Below, one piece after another: positions 25,056 through 34,452 of a DNA stretch of 54,230 bases (positions within the stretch are counted from its first letter, which is position 1; each line of letters opens with the position of its first letter). Origin of the DNA: an uncultured Lachnospiraceae bacterium (GTDB lineage: Bacteria > Bacillota > Clostridia > Lachnospirales > Lachnospiraceae); NCBI GenBank assembly GCA_910577015.1, contig CAJTKU010000018.1:1-54230 (forward strand). The letters run 5' to 3'. The notes under the pieces are model-generated. The model did no database searches, was not told the origin of the DNA, and saw nothing but the letters and a program-made list of their open reading frames with translations. The translations under genes were made by a program, and so were the position numbers.

Positions 25056-25085
25056 CTTTTTCAACACTAACATACTATATATAGT

Positions 25086-25399
25086 GCTTATATTTTATGA
25101 TAACGGAATCAATTTTTCAACCGCTAGATAATGTATTCATTTTAGTATGAATGTACAAGAATCCTGATATAATGGGCATCAACGCCCCTACGGGGCAGAA
25201 AAGCAAGTGAAAAATACGCATCAGCAGCAAACCTCTCCGGCATAAATCTGCGAAACGCCGGATTGTGCATTATGGACGAACCTTGCCGACCTGAATGAGC
25301 ATATATGGATACGGTTGATTTTAAGGCAACTATTGCGTTATTGAATTTACAGATACTCATGATATTATTTTAATAAATAAAGTATCAGGAGGATATGAT
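25086..25399. other. Intergenic region without a recognised gene, upstream of the XRE/TPR regulator
   Basis: About 310 bp. Its GC content steps up near 25170-25270 (GCCCCTACGGGGC hairpin; CCGGCATAAATCTGCGAAACGCCGG stem) within AT-rich flanks, which looks like a scrap of another element. A 72-codon open frame on the minus strand lacks a ribosome site and family features and was not called. GGAGG at about 25388-25392 serves the downstream regulator. Confidence 0.4.
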
Positions 25400-26032
25400 A
25401 TGTTATATTTACAAGAAAACTTAAAAAAATACCGTATGCTAAAAAATCTCACGCAAGAGGATGTTGCAGAGTATCTGGGGATTACACCTCAAAGTGTTTC
25501 AAAATGGGAACGAGGTGAGTCTTATCCCGATATTACACTTTTACCGGCATTAGCAAACATATTTGAAACAAGTATTGATTTGTTGGTAGGTATGGATACA
25601 ATCCGTGCAGAAGCAACACGATACAACATTCATGTAAAAGCGGTTAATTATCAGAGGAAAGGAGATTATGATACTGCTGAAAAGATTTATCGGGATGCAT
25701 TGCTAATCTATCCAAACAAACCGGGAATGATTCTTGGTTTAGCAAGTACATTGGCATTAAAGGGTAATACTAATGAAGCTATTGAATTGATGGAAAGAGG
25801 ATTGCCAATATCAAGCAATGAGAAACAAAAAGCCACTATGCGTGCAACACTATGTTTCTTATATTTGAAAGCAGGATACAAAGATAAGGCTGACAGACTT
25901 GCTTCTGAACTTCCTCATACAAGAGAAAGCCGTGAAGTGGTTCAACCACTAATCCGGCGTGGTTTGACTGAATTAGAAATAAACGAAAACATTAAAAATA
26001 TTTTACTTGGGGACGGAAAAGGTATTTGGTAA
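25400..26032 (+). CDS. XRE-family regulator with TPR domain
   Basis: A 210-residue cytosolic regulator. Residues 4-60 are an XRE helix-turn-helix (NLTQEDVAEYLGITPQSVSK, then WERGESYPD). Residues about 75-180 hold tetratricopeptide-like repeats (YQRKGDYDTAEKIYRDALLI and LALKGNTNEAIELMERGL), the usual layout of peptide- or partner-responsive regulators. AGGAGG lies seven bases before the ATG. AT-rich codon use resembles the neighbouring Panacea genes. A strong terminator follows. Target unknown. Confidence 0.9.
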   Translation: MLYLQENLKKYRMLKNLTQEDVAEYLGITPQSVSKWERGESYPDITLLPALANIFETSIDLLVGMDTIRAEATRYNIHVKAVNYQRKGDYDTAEKIYRDALLIYPNKPGMILGLASTLALKGNTNEAIELMERGLPISSNEKQKATMRATLCFLYLKAGYKDKADRLASELPHTRESREVVQPLIRRGLTELEINENIKNILLGDGKGIW

Positions 26033-26040
26033 ACAATTTA

Positions 26041-26064
26041 TTTTGGGATAGTCCCAAAATTTTT
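26041..26064 (+). terminator. Terminator of the XRE/TPR regulator
   Basis: TTTTGGGA-TAG-TCCCAAAA followed by TTTTT on the plus strand, 9 bp after the stop codon. Confidence 0.9.
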
Positions 26065-26129
26065 GAATAGTTACAAGTGAGCTTACATTTTATCTGTTGT
26101 TTTTTTAGGGAGTATCCCCGAGTTTATGT

Positions 26130-26175
26130 AAACCTCCAAACTGATGTAAGATAAGATTACTCAGTTTGGAGGTTT
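26130..26175 (-). terminator. Inverted repeat at the end of the RHS gene
   Basis: AAACCTCCAAACTGA (26130-26144) and its exact complement (26161-26175) form a 15-bp perfect stem with a 16-nt loop. It starts within the RHS stop codon and ends on the minus strand with TTTACATAAA, a weak U-tract. Probably the RHS terminator, though it may also mark a junction. Confidence 0.6.
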
Positions 26176-29100
26176 TAGTCGGTGCCGTCCCTTCCCGTTT
26201 CGGATACCAGGTTCCCGTCCGCGTCGTAGGCATAGGACACGGCGGTGGTCTTCTTCCCGTCAAAAAGCTCCGCCGATACAAGCTGGCTGCTTTCATTATA
26301 TACATACCTGCGGCTTTCCACAACATTTCCTTCTGCGTCCGTCTTTACGGCAGCCGTCCGGTTGCCCGCCATGTCATATTCATAGGTATAAACGTATGTG
26401 CCGTAATTCTCCTCCGTCTCTGTAACGCAGAGCAGCCTTCCGGCGTCGTCATATGCAAACGTCCGCACCGTCTCCACTATCCGGTAGGAGGAGGCGGCGT
26501 CCTTGTCATGTTTTGCGTGTTTGTTCCCGTGGGGGGACAGGCTGTCGTGCCCGCCGTCCTCATGCTTCCCGCCGTGTTTGTCGTCATAGGCGTAGCCCGC
26601 AAGGGACTCGGTGGCGGTCTCCCCCGTGATGAAGCCCCTTTCGTCATAGGTGTACGCATAGCGGCTTACCACCCAGCCGCAGTCGTCGCAGACATTGGTA
26701 AGCTCCGTAATCCGGTCCGCGCCGTTGTAGGCGTTGTAGGTGCTGATGCCGTTGGGCCGGTGGATTTCGGTGATGCGGTTGATGGCGTCGTATACATAGG
26801 TGGTGGCAAGCCCTTCCCTGTCGGTTACCTTTACAAGGTTGTCATTCAAATCGTACTCGTAGCGCACCTGCGTGCCGTCCGGGTAGGTGACGGCGGAGAG
26901 GTTGTCCGCGCCGTCATAAGCATAGGACACGGTATCCCCTGCGCCTTCCTTTCTGGAGAATCCGGTTTCCTGACCGTCTTCCCCGGGCGTCCTGAAGGTC
27001 GTCACCGACGTTATCCTGCCAAGGCTGTCGTAGGTATACAGGGTGTCCCCGGTTTCATCATACATGGACACCCTCTCCCCCAGGGCATTATAGGCGTATG
27101 CCACCGGCGCCCCGGTTCCTTCCCCGGAGGCGTCCCTGTAGGATTTCTCCACGAGGTTGTTTAACCTGTCATAATCGTAGCGGATGGTGTTTCCGCCGTT
27201 TGAGGTGTAGGCGGTAAGCCGCCCAGCAGCATCATAGGACATGGTTTCCCTGCGCCCTGCACTGTCCGTTATGGAGGTGAGGTTTCCCTCCACGTCATAG
27301 CCGTAATGGGTGCCCCTTCCTGCAAAATCCGTCACGGAGGTAAGGTTTCCCATCCCATCATAGGCATAATAAGCCGTGCTGCCCATGGGATTGGTAACGC
27401 CCGTAAGGCGGTCCTTTAAATCATACGCATAGGTGGTGGTGAGCCCGTAGGCGTCGGTGCGGGATACGAGATTTCCATGGGCGTCATAACCATAGTGTTC
27501 CGTCAGCGCCCTTTTGTCTGTGTAGGATATAGGGCGGTCTGCGCCGTCGTAGGCAAAAGCAGTTGTCTGCCCCAAGGGGTCTGTGGAGCCGGTGAGCCTG
27601 TTGTCCCCATCGTAGCCATAGGTATACACATACCCCATCGCGTCCGTCATGGAAGTCATGTTATAGCTGCCGTCATATCCGTAGCTGCTCGTACGGTTTC
27701 CCGGCGTGGTGATGCTTTTTATGTTGCCTTCCATGTCATAGACAATGCCTGCTGCCTTTTCCTCGGGGTCTGTCACGGTAATCATCCTGTCCGCCTTGTC
27801 ATAAGCAAACGAAAAGGTATTGCCCAGCGCATTGGTCATGGCAGTGCGGTTGTTTCTCTCATCATAACCGTAAGTGGTGACGCCGCCCTCGGCATCTGTT
27901 ATTTTAACCAGATTGTGGAGAATATCATACTCGTACAGGGTACTCCTTCCAAGGCTGTCCTCCTGCTTTATAATGTCGTCCCCGGAACTGTAAGTAAAAG
28001 AGGTTTCATAACCTAAAGGCGTGGCAATGCCCACAAGCCTGTGTGCGCCGTCATAGGAGTAAATATATTCACCGCCGTTTGGCAGTATTTTTTTCACCAC
28101 CTGTCCATTTGCGTCTGTTTCATAGGCAGTAACGGCTCCCAGAGCATCCGTGACGCCCGTCACCACATCATGTCTGTCATAAACATAGGTTTCTTCCGCA
28201 CCCAAAGGTGATGTCTGTTTTACCAGACGGTAAAGCTCGTCATACTCATATTTCCATGTTTCTCCCGCTCCGTCCGTCACTGCAAGGATATTTCCCACCG
28301 CATCATAACCGTAATGCTCTGCAATGCCCTCCGGGCTGGTGACGGAAATCAGGTTGCCCCGCATGTCATAGGCATATGTTGTCTGCCCGCCGTTTCCATC
28401 CGTATAGGCGCTGAGGCGCCCCATGGCGTCATACAGGTATGCGGTCTGCACACCGTTTCCGTCTGTCCGTGCCGTCAGATTTCCGTCTTTGTCATAAGTA
28501 AAAGCGGTAACTGCCCCTTCCGGCCCTGTTTTGGTGACAAGCCTGTTTAAATCGTCATAGTCATACGTGCCGGACGCCTCTCCGGGCAGCGTCTGCCCAA
28601 TCAGATTACCCGCCGCATCATAGACATAAGAAGTCGTATTGCCGGCAGGATTGTTCACTGAAACAAGACGGTCCAAAGCGTCGTAATCATAAATCGTTTT
28701 TGCCCCGTCCACATCCGTGATGGCGCTGATGCGGCCAAATGCATCATACTCGTAAGTAACGCTTCTGCCCAGCACATCCGTCTGTACCGTGAGATTTCCG
28801 GCGGCGTCGTAGGCATAAGTCATCCTGTTGCCTGCCGTATCCGAAACTTTAGTTACGCGGCCCATGGAGTCATACTCATACGTTGTCTTTACTCCATAGC
28901 GGTCCGTATAGCCGGACATTTCCCCTGTTGCCAGATAAGCGTAGCTTTCCTTTTCTCCATTCGGGTAGGTGTTGGTAAGCAGCCTGCCTTCTTTGTCATA
29001 CAGGTAAGTATGGGCGTTTCCCAGGGCGTCCTCCGCCCGCAGGAGCCTGCCGTTTTTATCATAGGTATATACGGCAAGGATGCCGGCTTCATCCGCTATA

Positions 29101-32100
29101 TTAGTCATCCGTCCGGTTCCGTCATAGGTGTAAGTCGTCATGTTTTGGGCGGCGTCCTGCATTTTTGCCAACTGTCCGACAGCGTCATACTCATAGGCGG
29201 TTTTTCTGCCTTCCGGCGTAGTAACGGACAACACCCTGTCTTCCTTGTCGTAGGTATAAACCATGCTGCCGCCCTGTGCGTCTGTCACACTGACGGGCCT
29301 GTTTAACACATCATATCCATAGCTTACGGTATTGCCTCGTTCATCCGTCACCGAAATCAGGTTGCCTGCGCCGTCATAGGCATACAGAACCGTTCCCTCC
29401 ATAGGGTTCGTTTCCTTTACCGGCCTGCCTGTGCCATCGTATTCGTAGGCATATACCCTGCTTTCATCATCCCACAGGCGAAGAAGGTTTCCATTTGCAT
29501 CATAAGCAAACCGGGTGACCGTACCCAGCGGATTTGTCAGGGATACCATTCTGCCCAGCCTGTCGTACCCATAAGAAACAGCGCTGCCGTCCGCATACAG
29601 GATTTTGGTAATCCTGCCGCATACATCTGCTTCATATGCCGTTTCATTTCCCCTCTCGTCTGTTTCCAGAAGGAGGCTTCCCGTGACGGCATCATAGACA
29701 GTACTGCAGGTGTGCCCCATACGGTCCGTCACGCTTACAATACGGTCTGCCCCATCATACGCATAAGCCGTTGTGTTTCCTTCTGCATCCGTCACTTCCC
29801 TGAGCCGGTTCATGGCGTCATAGGCATAGGTAGTCGTATTGCCCTCCGCGTCTGTTTCCGTCAGTTTGTTGCCGTTAGCGTCATAGGTAAAGGTGAGCGT
29901 ATTTCCCAACGGGTCTTTGCCTGAGAGCATCCGGTTCATCCTGTCATAGACAAAAACGCTCGTCTGCCCTTCCCTGTCGGTGATGGCAGTCACATTTCCG
30001 GCAGCGTCAAAAGTATACTTTGTGCTGTTCCCGGCGGCGTCCGTTTCTGCAATACAGAAGCCTTTTGCATTGTATTGCTTTTCACTCACGGCGCCCAGAG
30101 GATTGGTTGTCCGGATAAGCCGGTTCATGGCGTCATAGCCAAACAAAAAGGTATTGCCCTCCGCGTCCGTCTGGCTTACCATGCAGGCGCCCTCATAAGC
30201 ATAAGTAACAGTGCCGCCGCAGGCGTCCGTAACCGAGACCATACGGTTTTGTCCGTCATACCCGTAGCGCGCCACACCGCCTTCTGCATCCGTCACGCTG
30301 ATTAACCTGTTTTTATCATCATAGGCATATTTTGTCACACTGCCGTCAAATTCCGTTACAGACGCAATCTGCCCGGCCTCTGTATAGGTATATTTTCTGA
30401 CAGCGCCATCCTGCCTTGTTTCCGTCAGTATGTTTCCCTTTGCATCATAGGTATAGGAAGTCGTAACACCCAGCCTATCCGTTACGGACGCCGGATATCC
30501 CGCCTTGTTATAGGTACGGCTTTCCGTACTGCCGTCCGGATACTCGATTTTCGTGGTACGGAAGCTGTCATCATAGTAATACACCGTAATATTCCCGACA
30601 GCGTCCGTGGCAGTGGTGCTTCCCTCCGCATAGGAAAGGGTTATCCTGCCTCCCTCAGCATCTGTCTGGCTTGTCACGCGTCCTGCTTCGTCATAGGTAT
30701 TTGCCACAACCCGGTTTCCGTTTTCGTCATGCCACGCCGTCATCCGGTGTGCAGCGTCATAGGTAAAGGTGCGTGTATCCCCTGCCTCATCCGTAACAGT
30801 CACCAGATTACCGTCCCCATCATAGGAATAGCTGATGCGGCTGCCGTCCGGCAGCCCGATACTGCTGATTCGGTTCTCCCCGTCAAGCGTCACTGCATAG
30901 GTCTTGCCTGAAGGCGAGGTAACGGCGCTCAGCCGGTAATCCATGTCATAGGAAAGAGTCGTTCTGTTTCCCCGGATATCTTCCAGTCCCGTCAGCATGC
31001 CATAGGAATTGAAGAGATGCTTTGTAAGGTTTCCCTGCTCTGTCAGGACATAGTCATCCCCCTCCTGTGCCAGCAGATAATCATAGCCTGCGGGCGCTTT
31101 GTATCCGGCATCCGTCCGGGTAAACAGGACGATGCTTCCCGTACCGGAAAGCCACAATATGTTACCGTCGGCAAGTTCGCCCAGCCTTTCGTCAAAGGGC
31201 GTGCTCCATCCATACCCAAGGCTTCCGCAAAAGCCCGCCCCTTTGGAATTGTATTGTCTGGTAAAGGCAAAAACGCCTCCGATATCCGGGATTTCTGCGT
31301 CTGTCTGCTCCATATAGAAGTTGCCGGTGTTCAGATTTATGGGTTCAAAACCAAACTCACAGTTTTCAGCGCGTCCTAAAAGCAATCCGTCTATCATGGC
31401 TCTCCAGTAATCGGACAATTCTCCTGCCACATAGGGCGCCGTATTCTGCGGATTACGGATAAAAATCCTGTTTCCTTCTTTTGTCAGGGCATCCTGCATC
31501 TGCATATCCGACATGATGGTGTTTACATCCACGCCATAGTGCAGGGCTATCCGGGGAATTAAGTCAAAAGCCCCTTCCTCATAAATCAGGAAAGTATCGG
31601 AAACCACTTCCGCCCCCGTCTCGCCATCCTTGGAGGCCTGCGCCGTCACATAATAAACCCTTCCGGGAACCAGGTTTCCAAAAACCTCGCTCTGCCAGTT
31701 GGAGAGCCTTCTGTTGTAGGGCAGCGCTGACGGATATGCCCCTTCATAAAGGGAGGAGTCGGGATAAATCAGCTTAGTCTGCGCCTCCACCTCCCCGGTT
31801 GCGCCGTTTATCAGGCTGTAGGTTACCGTGCTCCCGGCTTTTGCCTGCCCGTGGGCGACAATGCCCAGCGTGTTGGTAGACTTGTCGCCGTTTCTCTCCA
31901 CTACCGGATAAATGTCTATCGTGGTATCGTCCAGACTTAGGGCGTCCAAATCCGTTGCTTCCCCGGTCCATGACAGAATCAGTTTGGGCGCATATTTTGC
32001 GGAAGCATTGTTATAAAACACCTCGCACTGCATCATGACGCCGGAGTTTGCCGCTTCTCTGTCCGGCGCTTCCACCTGTGCCTTCATCACAAAACCGTGA

Positions 32101-33746
32101 TTGTCCGCCGTCCCGTTAATCCATGCGCTCACCTCGTTTGTCACGTCAAAAGAAAGGCTTTCGCCCCTTACGGCCGCCGCCTTTTTTGCATCGAGGAAAT
32201 AATGGCTGTAACCCAGCTGGTTATTCCATGTCAGGCGGTTTACATCCCACGCTTCCTCCACGCCGTAAAGTCCAAATTCGCTGTTTCCCCTGCTCCAGCG
32301 TGTTTTCTGGGTCACCTGCAGGACAGCCGATACAATTTCCGCCTCGGCTCCCAGCCCCGAAAAATCATAGTCAATAGCAAAGTAAGTGCGGCAGTTTAAA
32401 TGCCTGCTCCCAAAACCGGCATAATTGCCGGAAGTAATCCCGTCATCATAGCCCACATAAGGGTACTGGTTATCCCCGATTACCGTGTTGGGACTTCCCT
32501 CCTCGGCACATGCCATGCGGATGGCGCTGCCGGTTACCTGAATGGCGGTAGGGTCAATCCTGACAGGGTACACCCTCTCCGGCGCCGAAAGCCATTCTTT
32601 ATCCGCCGTCACAGTGACAAGCAGCATACCGCTTTGTCCCGTCCCGGCGTCAGCAGCGTATGACGCCATAGACATCTTCACCCCAAAACTGATTTCATCC
32701 GCGCCATCCGTCATTTCCGGCGCTTCCAGCACAAACACGGCGTCCGTTTCAGGATTTGTCCCCGCTTCATATAGGTATAGCGTATTGTTTATAATGGTTC
32801 CTTCCAGCCCGTAGGTATCCAGCAGATAGGAAAAACTGTTTTTCCCGTCCTGCCCGATGGGCTCTAACAGGATAATGTCCTCCTTGACGCTGTTGCCCAG
32901 CACGGTATACTGATAATCCACGCCGGGAAACACATTGCTGTAACGGATGGCGTTATCCTTTACGACGCCATTTGCAAAACTGCCCTCCGCAGGATACAGC
33001 GTAATCAGGGCATCCCCGCTTGCAACGGTAATACCCTTTCCTTCCTCCTGACCAAGGTTCTGCGGCAAAAGTACGGTATAATCATTCGCCCTGTTTATAT
33101 AACTCGTTTCCGTCCCATCGCCGAACATGCCAAAAGCGGAAACCGTCTGCTCCATCAGGGTGTTATCCACTGCCTGCAGGTTTCCGTCTTCATCTATGTA
33201 AGTGGCGCCGTCATTGCCGATGACAGTCACATACCGGTTACCCTCCACATGGTAGGTGCGGCTGTAAGCGTCATATGAAACCAGCGCTCCGTAATCTTCC
33301 GGTTTTTCCTCTTCGTAAAACCGTTCCGGAAACCGCCCGGGAATACAGGCATCCCCGCCGGATACCGTTTCCTCTTCCATGCCGGTCTCTTCCGTTTCAT
33401 CGTCTGCATCCAAAGCGTCATCTTTACCGGAAGCGCCTTCCCCGGCATCTCCGCCGGATACTGCATCCTCATTTTCCTCCGGGGTGCTCTCCCCGGGTTC
33501 TTCGGGCTGCTGTGCGCCTTCATCCGTGGCGCCGGGAACCTCCTGTCCGGGCTCCATGCCTGTTTCAGTCTGTGTGTTTCCTTCCGGCTCCGTGCCTGTT
33601 TCAGTCTGCGTGTTTTCCGCTGACACAGGCTGTCCGTTTCCGGTTTCGGCGGCATACAAAAAAGCCCTGTCCGCCATAATCAGCGTTGTTGCAAGCAGCA
33701 ATGCGCAAAGACGTTTCCATCTTCCTTTTATCCGTCTGTCTTTCAT
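26175..33746 (-). CDS. Giant secreted RHS/YD-repeat protein without a toxin tip
   Basis: A 2523-residue secreted protein, by far the largest gene here. A signal peptide occupies residues 1-31 (RRIKGRWKRLCALLLATTLI, then AFLYAAE). Residues about 35-150 are an acidic Thr/Pro/Glu linker. A DNRLRE-like beta domain lies near 470-600 (YFAIDYDFSGLGAEAEIVSA). A DUF6531-like segment (NLNTGNFYMEQTDAEIPD) sits near 800. From about 900 to the end run dozens of YD repeats (YAYDAAGNLT type). Family proteins normally end in an RHS core motif and a variable toxin; here translation stops inside a repeat (NLVSETGRDGTD) with no immunity gene after it. GGGAG precedes the start. It lies between spoVAC and the Panacea island. 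Confidence 0.92.
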   Translation of the reverse strand: MKDRRIKGRWKRLCALLLATTLIMADRAFLYAAETGNGQPVSAENTQTETGTEPEGNTQTETGMEPGQEVPGATDEGAQQPEEPGESTPEENEDAVSGGDAGEGASGKDDALDADDETEETGMEEETVSGGDACIPGRFPERFYEEEKPEDYGALVSYDAYSRTYHVEGNRYVTVIGNDGATYIDEDGNLQAVDNTLMEQTVSAFGMFGDGTETSYINRANDYTVLLPQNLGQEEGKGITVASGDALITLYPAEGSFANGVVKDNAIRYSNVFPGVDYQYTVLGNSVKEDIILLEPIGQDGKNSFSYLLDTYGLEGTIINNTLYLYEAGTNPETDAVFVLEAPEMTDGADEISFGVKMSMASYAADAGTGQSGMLLVTVTADKEWLSAPERVYPVRIDPTAIQVTGSAIRMACAEEGSPNTVIGDNQYPYVGYDDGITSGNYAGFGSRHLNCRTYFAIDYDFSGLGAEAEIVSAVLQVTQKTRWSRGNSEFGLYGVEEAWDVNRLTWNNQLGYSHYFLDAKKAAAVRGESLSFDVTNEVSAWINGTADNHGFVMKAQVEAPDREAANSGVMMQCEVFYNNASAKYAPKLILSWTGEATDLDALSLDDTTIDIYPVVERNGDKSTNTLGIVAHGQAKAGSTVTYSLINGATGEVEAQTKLIYPDSSLYEGAYPSALPYNRRLSNWQSEVFGNLVPGRVYYVTAQASKDGETGAEVVSDTFLIYEEGAFDLIPRIALHYGVDVNTIMSDMQMQDALTKEGNRIFIRNPQNTAPYVAGELSDYWRAMIDGLLLGRAENCEFGFEPINLNTGNFYMEQTDAEIPDIGGVFAFTRQYNSKGAGFCGSLGYGWSTPFDERLGELADGNILWLSGTGSIVLFTRTDAGYKAPAGYDYLLAQEGDDYVLTEQGNLTKHLFNSYGMLTGLEDIRGNRTTLSYDMDYRLSAVTSPSGKTYAVTLDGENRISSIGLPDGSRISYSYDGDGNLVTVTDEAGDTRTFTYDAAHRMTAWHDENGNRVVANTYDEAGRVTSQTDAEGGRITLSYAEGSTTATDAVGNITVYYYDDSFRTTKIEYPDGSTESRTYNKAGYPASVTDRLGVTTSYTYDAKGNILTETRQDGAVRKYTYTEAGQIASVTEFDGSVTKYAYDDKNRLISVTDAEGGVARYGYDGQNRMVSVTDACGGTVTYAYEGACMVSQTDAEGNTFLFGYDAMNRLIRTTNPLGAVSEKQYNAKGFCIAETDAAGNSTKYTFDAAGNVTAITDREGQTSVFVYDRMNRMLSGKDPLGNTLTFTYDANGNKLTETDAEGNTTTYAYDAMNRLREVTDAEGNTTAYAYDGADRIVSVTDRMGHTCSTVYDAVTGSLLLETDERGNETAYEADVCGRITKILYADGSAVSYGYDRLGRMVSLTNPLGTVTRFAYDANGNLLRLWDDESRVYAYEYDGTGRPVKETNPMEGTVLYAYDGAGNLISVTDERGNTVSYGYDVLNRPVSVTDAQGGSMVYTYDKEDRVLSVTTPEGRKTAYEYDAVGQLAKMQDAAQNMTTYTYDGTGRMTNIADEAGILAVYTYDKNGRLLRAEDALGNAHTYLYDKEGRLLTNTYPNGEKESYAYLATGEMSGYTDRYGVKTTYEYDSMGRVTKVSDTAGNRMTYAYDAAGNLTVQTDVLGRSVTYEYDAFGRISAITDVDGAKTIYDYDALDRLVSVNNPAGNTTSYVYDAAGNLIGQTLPGEASGTYDYDDLNRLVTKTGPEGAVTAFTYDKDGNLTARTDGNGVQTAYLYDAMGRLSAYTDGNGGQTTYAYDMRGNLISVTSPEGIAEHYGYDAVGNILAVTDGAGETWKYEYDELYRLVKQTSPLGAEETYVYDRHDVVTGVTDALGAVTAYETDANGQVVKKILPNGGEYIYSYDGAHRLVGIATPLGYETSFTYSSGDDIIKQEDSLGRSTLYEYDILHNLVKITDAEGGVTTYGYDERNNRTAMTNALGNTFSFAYDKADRMITVTDPEEKAAGIVYDMEGNIKSITTPGNRTSSYGYDGSYNMTSMTDAMGYVYTYGYDGDNRLTGSTDPLGQTTAFAYDGADRPISYTDKRALTEHYGYDAHGNLVSRTDAYGLTTTYAYDLKDRLTGVTNPMGSTAYYAYDGMGNLTSVTDFAGRGTHYGYDVEGNLTSITDSAGRRETMSYDAAGRLTAYTSNGGNTIRYDYDRLNNLVEKSYRDASGEGTGAPVAYAYNALGERVSMYDETGDTLYTYDSLGRITSVTTFRTPGEDGQETGFSRKEGAGDTVSYAYDGADNLSAVTYPDGTQVRYEYDLNDNLVKVTDREGLATTYVYDAINRITEIHRPNGISTYNAYNGADRITELTNVCDDCGWVVSRYAYTYDERGFITGETATESLAGYAYDDKHGGKHEDGGHDSLSPHGNKHAKHDKDAASSYRIVETVRTFAYDDAGRLLCVTETEENYGTYVYTYEYDMAGNRTAAVKTDAEGNVVESRRYVYNESSQLVSAELFDGKKTTAVSYAYDADGNLVSETGRDGTD

Positions 33747-33831
33747 GGTTTTGTTCTCCCTCTTTTTCCAGATAGTAGTTGATTAACTCAAATCTTTGCT
33801 ATCCAGTATCACATCTTAAGGGAAAATTGTC

Positions 33832-33873
33832 CATGTCGTTTCACGCAAAAATAAAATTGCGTGAAACGACATG
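33832..33873. terminator. 17-bp perfect hairpin between spoVAC and the RHS gene
   Basis: CATGTCGTTTCACGCAA and its exact complement are separated by an 8-nt AT loop. It starts 11 bp after the spoVAC stop on the minus strand. No clear U-tract follows, so it is either a terminator or processing structure for the spoVA transcript, or an operator for the RHS promoter. Confidence 0.55.
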
Positions 33874-33884
33874 TTCACCATTGC

Positions 33885-34382
33885 TCAGTGTATAATCCCG
33901 GTTAATTGCAAGAGCCAGTATCCCAATCCCAGTATCCAGCTTGTGAATATACCGTAGAGGATTACCGGGCCCGCTATGGTGAATATTTTGCATCCCACAC
34001 CGAAAATCCAGCCTTCTTTTTTAAATTCTATAGCCGGCGCGGCGACGGAATTGGCAAAACCCGTTATGGGAACCAGCGCGCCGGCGCCGCCCCATTTTAC
34101 AATGCCGGGGTAAATATTAAGACCGGTCAGCAGCACGCTGAGCAGGATTAATGACATGGAACACCAACTCGCCGCCGTTTCCTTATCCATGTGAATGACG
34201 CCCGTACAATAATTCAGGATTCCCTGCCCCAACAGGCAGATAAGGCCGCCCACGATAAACGCCTTAAGCATCTGCAGCCAGAGATTATGGGTGGGTGTCA
34301 TTTCCTTGACGTATTTCTCATAATTCTGCTTTTTCTCCTCCACCTGAAAATCCGGATTGGTTTTTACGTCCTTTTCTTCCAT
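33885..34382 (-). CDS. spoVAC: Stage V sporulation protein AC
   Basis: Membrane subunit of the SpoVA dipicolinic-acid channel in the inner spore membrane; SpoVAC has mechanosensitive channel activity in Bacillus. The 165-residue protein has a Lys/Glu-rich start and then several hydrophobic helices (AFIVGGLICLLGQGIL and later). The SpoVAC-typical loop GGAGALVPITGFANSVAAPA followed by EFKKEGWIFGVG is intact. It follows spoVAB by 70 bp. spoVAD, normally next, is instead at 4291-5322; the RHS gene follows here. Confidence 0.95.
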   Translation of the reverse strand: MEEKDVKTNPDFQVEEKKQNYEKYVKEMTPTHNLWLQMLKAFIVGGLICLLGQGILNYCTGVIHMDKETAASWCSMSLILLSVLLTGLNIYPGIVKWGGAGALVPITGFANSVAAPAIEFKKEGWIFGVGCKIFTIAGPVILYGIFTSWILGLGYWLLQLTGIIH

Positions 34383-34452
34383 AGCTTCCTCTTTCCTCCA
34401 TTTTCAAAGCTTTTCCTTTAATATGCGCACTTTTCCTTTTCCTATACCGCCT

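Noticed and set aside
25013..25085. Chromosomal replication origin
   Set aside because: Boxes are few and no dnaA, dnaN, rpmH or rep gene lies near; kept only as a DnaA-box array.
25142..25360. 72-codon minus-strand open frame
   Set aside because: No ribosome site or family features; translation looks like antisense of an element scrap.
26166..27164. Long plus-strand open frame opposite the RHS gene
   Set aside because: The YD repeats leave the opposite strand free of stops; no ribosome site, and Val/Gly-rich low-complexity translation with no family features.
26175..33746. Regular DNA periodicity that could suggest a CRISPR or tandem array
   Set aside because: Repeats are in frame with YD-repeat protein, vary in length and have no conserved direct repeat with unique spacers.
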